DNA of 64,000 bases, taken from positions 930,001 through 994,000 of the forward strand of contig NZ_CP166195.1 in assembly GCF_045679545.1 (NCBI RefSeq). The letters run 5' to 3'. Shown piece by piece: positions 60,127 through 64,000 of this stretch. Every line of letters begins with the position of its first letter. The first letter of the stretch is position 1. The notes beneath the pieces were generated by a model, which saw only the letters and a list, made by a program, of their open reading frames with translations, did not search any database and was not told the origin of the DNA. A program made the translations under genes and the position numbers. This DNA comes from Enterovibrio sp045679545 (lineage in GTDB: Bacteria > Pseudomonadota > Gammaproteobacteria > Enterobacterales > Vibrionaceae).

Positions 60127-61590
60127 TTACGCCAGAAGTTGTGCCAATGTGTAGGGGTGTCTCGTCAGCCCAAGAGCTTGTGCTGGCGTTAGTCCTTCAC
60201 TGTTTTGATGGCACAAGTTGCTCCAAGCACGGAAGATATCCAGCAGAGGTAGCAGGCCTCCCGGTCGAAGTCGCCGTCTTGGCTCGTCAATCAGAGAACG
60301 AAAATTCACATGGAAGCGCGCTTGATACTCTTCCAGCATAAAGGTGCTTGCACACTGGAGCCACTTCTTTTCCGTTCCTGTTTCACGACCAAGGTGACAT
60401 ATTGCTTTGGCCGCTTCGCCCTTCTGTGTTAATGCCCAGCGATCACGCCACCAGCTCAACAACATGATGTCAATGTTGTCCGCGGTATCGTTTTCTTGCC
60501 ATTGCGGTGTTTGAGCAACGTAGACGGGATGACAGCGTCGTTGTTCCATTCTTTCTTTAAAGACGCTAATGACTGCCGAGCGAAGCAAAGGTTCTTGTGG
60601 AAGATAAAGTGTCAATTCACCCCAGTGTTCAATCAGTTCCTGTAAACGCAGGTACTGCGCATATGCGGTGTACTGAGGGCGGATCAGGCAACCTTTTGAT
60701 GGGTAATCCACATTGACTGGGCGCGTATAAAAGTCTTCAACATTGCTGCGAGACATGACTTCTTGGTATTTGGCATTCACTCGATTGAGTAAATTGTCAC
60801 TGCTTGGCTCACCGACTTCAGCCAAGTGAATAAAGTTATCAGGCATGCGTCGAGAATTGGGCGTATATACGTCTGCTTCCTCATCTGGCTTTTCTTCATC
60901 CGACGAGTAGTTGATGTTTTGTAGCAGCACGTAGCCTTGGGCTGCATCCCCTGTCGCAAGCCACATCACGCCATTGTCACTTCGCGGTTGCAATGGTGCA
61001 AATGTTGAGGCCATCGGTGTCTCTTTGGCTTGCTGCAGAAAGCGTGCGTCAACACTTGCCAACTTGTTACGACAGCGTGCCGCTATTTGATCCAAGTGGT
61101 CATAGAATGTCTTGGGGTTCATGTCTAATTTGCGGCAAATTTCTCTGACCGGGTGGCCGGTGAACAATAAACCCAGAAGTTTTTGTTGTACTTCTGACTT
61201 TGAGTTAGCGTTCGACCATTTATCCACAAAGGTAGATTGGCAATGCTTGCACCGGTAACGTTGGCGTTCGCCGCTGTATCCGAATGCGTGATAGAACTCG
61301 CGATGAGTAAGTACAGGCTGGCCGTGGGCAATACAGCCTTTTGTTCCGCAAGCGGCTAAATTGCCTGAGTCTTGCGTTTTAAGCCTTGTAAACTCGCATT
61401 TTACTGCTTGGTTGTTAAGGAGAGGAGGAAAGGCGCCACACTCACGACATACCAGACCGGGACGAGACGGATCAGTATCTTGAAGCAAGTAGTACTTCGC
61501 ATCACTCAATCCAAAGTTTCGACACGCCAATGTTTTACAAAAGTTGAGTTGTAACCCATCTGCCGCCGGCGGTAGCTTCCCTGTAGACAC
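60127..61590 (-). CDS. Zinc-ribbon and helix-turn-helix protein, transposase-like N-terminus
   Basis: 487 residues from GTG 61590 (AGGAGG upstream). Four cysteine pairs lie in the first 140 residues: NFCKTLACRNFG, LVCRECGAFPP, AACGTKGCIAHG and YRCKHCQSTFVDKW. The last pair has the InsA/IS1-like zinc ribbon form. A helix-turn-helix follows (LLGLLFTGHPVREICRKLDM with NPKTFYDHLDQI). The C-terminal 300 residues show no clear DDE triad. No inverted repeats flank it, and it sits between stable terminators. It looks like a domesticated transposase-type DNA-binding protein or regulator; role unknown. Confidence 0.7.
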   Translation of the reverse strand: MSTGKLPPAADGLQLNFCKTLACRNFGLSDAKYYLLQDTDPSRPGLVCRECGAFPPLLNNQAVKCEFTRLKTQDSGNLAACGTKGCIAHGQPVLTHREFYHAFGYSGERQRYRCKHCQSTFVDKWSNANSKSEVQQKLLGLLFTGHPVREICRKLDMNPKTFYDHLDQIAARCRNKLASVDARFLQQAKETPMASTFAPLQPRSDNGVMWLATGDAAQGYVLLQNINYSSDEEKPDEEADVYTPNSRRMPDNFIHLAEVGEPSSDNLLNRVNAKYQEVMSRSNVEDFYTRPVNVDYPSKGCLIRPQYTAYAQYLRLQELIEHWGELTLYLPQEPLLRSAVISVFKERMEQRRCHPVYVAQTPQWQENDTADNIDIMLLSWWRDRWALTQKGEAAKAICHLGRETGTEKKWLQCASTFMLEEYQARFHVNFRSLIDEPRRRLRPGGLLPLLDIFRAWSNLCHQNSEGLTPAQALGLTRHPYTLAQLLA

Positions 61591-61674
61591 CAGTCCTCCT
61601 CGAGTTTTCTTACGTCTTTAATAGAAAATACAAACTGTCACACGCTTCGCTAGATATGTACTAAACAGCTTTTT

Positions 61675-61845
61675 TCAAGAAAAGAACCGATCAATCATGG
61701 CGTGATAAGCCACACCACCTAAGTAAATGCCGACAATACCCATAATGCCGGAAATCACTGGCGGCGCCGGTAATGGCAATTTGATTGCGCTGAAGAAGAA
61801 ACCCACAACAGCGCCTGCTAAAACGGCCAAAAGAACTTCACTCAT
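61675..61845 (-). CDS. XapX-domain small membrane protein
   Basis: 56 residues from ATG 61845 (GGAAGGG upstream). Two membrane helices, VLLAVLAGAVVGFFFSAI and PPVISGIMGIVGIYLGGVAY, with the proline-rich turn KLPLPAPP between them that marks XapX domains. Function unknown; such proteins are found near XanX/xanthosine and other transport genes. Single gene. Confidence 0.88.
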   Translation of the reverse strand: MSEVLLAVLAGAVVGFFFSAIKLPLPAPPVISGIMGIVGIYLGGVAYHAMIDRFFS

Positions 61846-62290
61846 CACAATCCCTTCCCTTCTTGTCACTCACAGCATGTTTTTAATTGTGTATTTGCTG
61901 TTAACGTTTCTGACCTCAGTCTATGAGACCCGCAACATGCTTCAGCAGATCGGGATCACATTCGTTGGTATTCCATTTGGCTTTTCGTCTCTAATTTACC
62001 ATTTATGTTGATTAAGTGATCTGGATTTTATTTCTGTCAACAAAATACCGGATTTTAGTGGCTGCGCCTTATCGCTTTAAGTGGATAAACTTCCTCCCTA
62101 TTTTTTCTGTGCCAATTCTTCATTTAATGAGAAGACTTTTAATTTCAATCTATTAGCTTGGTCAATGACGACTGACTCTCTTCCATGTCAATCCTCGCTT
62201 ATTTCCACAGTAAAACTAAGCTTTATTCATCATCTCATTATTAAGATGAGTGTATCGATTGTATTCCTTGGCCTGTAAGTAGGGGTAGGT
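61846..62290. other. Intergenic region, no supported gene
   Basis: Holds the promoter of the XapX gene at the left and, at the right, the promoter and ribosome site (GTAGGGG, 62279-62285) of the small lipoprotein gene. Short frames here lack support. Confidence 0.45.
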
Positions 62291-62437
62291 ATGAAAGGTG
62301 TAATAAGACTGGCGTGTATTGGGGTGTTGTGCAGCGTGATCTGGGGATGCGGAGATAGCGGTTCAGCAACTGCCACATCTACGAGCAGTTTGAAACTGCC
62401 TCAGCAATTGGAGGTCGTGACCAATGAAGATGAATAA
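62291..62437 (+). CDS. Small lipoprotein, 48 residues
   Basis: MKGVIRLACIGVLCSVIWG then Cys-20 forms a lipoprotein signal, with Trp at -2 of the lipobox (IWGC), which is unusual. The mature part is only 29 residues (CGDSGSATATSTSSLKLPQQ and a short acidic end). Its 3' end contains the ribosome site (GGAGGT, 62410-62415) and start codon of the next gene, with a 14-base overlap, so the two are translationally coupled. Function unknown; a small partner of the large exported protein is likely. Confidence 0.7.
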   Translation: MKGVIRLACIGVLCSVIWGCGDSGSATATSTSSLKLPQQLEVVTNEDE

Positions 62438-64000
62438 AGTGCTGTATCTTTGCGTTTCTGCATTGTTTTGGTCAGGTGTTTCAGGTGCGGCCTTCAATGA
62501 AGCGGGAACAGAGTACTCATTGTCAGAGACGAAGAACTATGTGTGGAATGAAGCATTGCAGCCGATTGAGTTAGTTAACAGTATTTTGTGTTTTACGGCA
62601 CAATTTAATGTTACGGAATTTGCCAATGAGGGACCTTATCTCGTTTTGGCTGATGAAGGTGCGTGTTTCGATGACAGCGATGATGGCTCAACAGGCCAAT
62701 CTTCTGGTGCTAGCAATACCCCTTCTTATCTAAAGGCTGTCGCTAACGTGACGCGAGAATCCGATTCTTCACCTTTGATCGCCAATGTTTGGATTCCGGA
62801 AATGGCGGCAGGCTCAGGTGAACAGGCCATTCGATTTAAAGCCGTGATTTCGGAAGGTGCTTCGAGCACGGATCCTTTTGGTCAGTTTACTTTTAACTTT
62901 GAGTTCTTTGATAACTTTACGAATTTGACCCCTCAAGGTGGCGGTGAAGTACTCACCGTGGATTCTGTTGCCGGTTCAATTGGTTTTACCTTGTACGAAT
63001 CGAGTCAGCAGGGCGCGCAATCTTACACCCAAAGTGCCAGTGTGGTGATGTCTAGCGATCGCACCGATGGCATCGCGCTGACCTCTTCAGACAATGGCGG
63101 CGCTTACGCATTGACGTTTAGTGCCAGTAATGTGCTGCTCCAAAATGCCAGTGACTTTGATAGCTTGCCTTACAAGTCGGGTGATAACAGTGGCACGTGT
63201 TTGAGCCGTACTCAGTTCAACAGTGATGTCCATCGGTATGATTTATATAATACGGTTTCGGGCACGCAAATTGATGTGAATGCGGGTTTCCCTATTCGAT
63301 ATGCCAGTGCAAACAATGCCAACTATGATAGCTATGGTTATATCGGGTATTGGGGTCTGTGGTCTGAAGTGGAAGGCGCGGTCACTAACGGGGAAACCGT
63401 GGTTAGGAATGATGGGGGTGTAGAGACGCCCTATACGGTTGTGACGGCCCCTGGGCGATTGATTAAAAACACGGTTAAAACACTCAATCTATCTGCTGCA
63501 AGAGGCGTGAATTTTAGTTATTGGGATAACACCGTTTTCAGTGATAGCAGCTTTGATCAATGGGTGGTCAAGTATCTCACTGCAGCACAAGACAGTGTGG
63601 GCTCTGATGGCTTCTATAAAACTGGCAAGCTGAGTTGGGGGCAAAATGGCCCGACGATTACGGCATTTGGTCCGACTCAAATTGTGTTGTCGAGTAATGA
63701 ATCCTTGTACATGTATTCAGAGCAACTTGGCGGTGAAGTGAAGTACCTACAAGGGAAAACGGCGCTGACCTACTATGAACAAAGCTTTATCAACGGCAGT
63801 GAAACAGGAGCGGGTGAGTTCCTTAATGGTGGGTCAGCCACTTTGTACTGCTATGACAACTGCCCCATTGGTACGCTCGCTTTGGGGGATCTAACCAACT
63901 GGAGTGGGTCGAGTAGCCCCTTTGAAACCGCAAGCGGTCCGCATAACTTTACGTTTAGTACATCCGGTGTTAATTCTTTGACACTGGTCAGTTCAAACAG
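62424..64000 (+). CDS. Large exported protein of unknown family (3' end outside window)
   Basis: The frame is open for 525 codons to the window edge. ATG 62424 has GGAGGT 8 bases upstream; ATG 62430 is an alternative. A Sec signal (KMNKVLYLCVSALFWSGVSG, then AAFNEAG) precedes a beta-rich, Ser/Asn/Gly-rich extracellular sequence with few cysteines (SILCFTAQF, GACFDD, GTCLSR, LYCYDNCP). Motifs that may mark a family are FPIRYASANN, YGYIGYWGLWSEVEG and FDQWVVKYLTAAQD. I do not recognise it. No RTX or Calx-beta repeats in the visible part. Probably secreted or surface displayed, with the small lipoprotein as partner. Confidence 0.8.
   Translation, partial: MKMNKVLYLCVSALFWSGVSGAAFNEAGTEYSLSETKNYVWNEALQPIELVNSILCFTAQFNVTEFANEGPYLVLADEGACFDDSDDGSTGQSSGASNTPSYLKAVANVTRESDSSPLIANVWIPEMAAGSGEQAIRFKAVISEGASSTDPFGQFTFNFEFFDNFTNLTPQGGGEVLTVDSVAGSIGFTLYESSQQGAQSYTQSASVVMSSDRTDGIALTSSDNGGAYALTFSASNVLLQNASDFDSLPYKSGDNSGTCLSRTQFNSDVHRYDLYNTVSGTQIDVNAGFPIRYASANNANYDSYGYIGYWGLWSEVEGAVTNGETVVRNDGGVETPYTVVTAPGRLIKNTVKTLNLSAARGVNFSYWDNTVFSDSSFDQWVVKYLTAAQDSVGSDGFYKTGKLSWGQNGPTITAFGPTQIVLSSNESLYMYSEQLGGEVKYLQGKTALTYYEQSFINGSETGAGEFLNGGSATLYCYDNCPIGTLALGDLTNWSGSSSPFETASGPHNFTFSTSGVNSLTLVSSN

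Noticed and set aside
61727..62278. Two plus-strand open frames around the XapX gene
   Set aside because: The first is antisense to the XapX gene; the second has no ribosome site and is AT-rich noise.

Overview
The window looks like a chromosomal segment of a marine gammaproteobacterium of the family Vibrionaceae. The evidence is the tal-tkt operon with an adjoining SorC-type regulator, a MaoP (YifE) homologue, an NptA-type Na/Pi transporter, AnmK/NagZ peptidoglycan recycling, paired GH92 mannosidases, large Calx-beta and RTX surface proteins, and sheathless compact operons with strong intrinsic terminators. Genus is uncertain; Grimontia, Enterovibrio and Photobacterium-like genomes all fit. 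No rRNA, tRNA or CRISPR array was seen.

Layout. 1-0.9 kb: C-terminal end of a chemoreceptor. 0.9-2.2 kb: an IS110/IS1111-type element whose transposase carries an in-frame stop. 2.2-4.7 kb: an accessory patch with a frameshifted amidase-like gene and a two-gene unit of unknown function (one secreted protein). 5-26.5 kb: a sugar locus. It holds an EIIB and a HPr-EI-EIIA phosphotransferase, two lipoprotein GH92 alpha-mannosidases, and, about 18 kb further on, EIIC, EIIB and an AraC regulator. Between them lie an ECF sigma factor/YCII pair, a metzincin-like lipoprotein and a 2177-residue Calx-beta/RTX adhesin. 27-37.8 kb: mostly transport and housekeeping genes: an amino-acid ABC transporter, NptA behind tandem PhoB-like sites, thioesterase-fetA-fetB, DUF2892, ArfB, a DMT exporter, two DUF805 proteins and a BCCT transporter.

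37.9-47.7 kb: a surface-protein island containing a 7-bladed FG-GAP lipoprotein, an IS5-type transposase relic and a 2074-residue protein made almost wholly of RTX nonapeptides. The island is bracketed by a degraded transketolase 3' end on the left and the intact transketolase gene on the right, in the same orientation. 47.7-52 kb: tkt, tal and a SorC regulator. 52-64 kb: a 7TM/degenerate GGDEF/EAL protein, anmK, nagZ, an ArsR-regulated permease with two matching operator-like palindromes, a 52-residue gene, maoP, a zinc-ribbon protein, a XapX protein, and a tiny lipoprotein overlapping a large exported protein that runs off the end.

How parts may work together (inference): CRP-like sites upstream of both PTS blocks and the mannosidases between them suggest a carbon-controlled mannose/mannoglycan use locus split by later insertions. 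The Calx-beta adhesin and the all-RTX protein need a type I secretion system, and none is encoded here.
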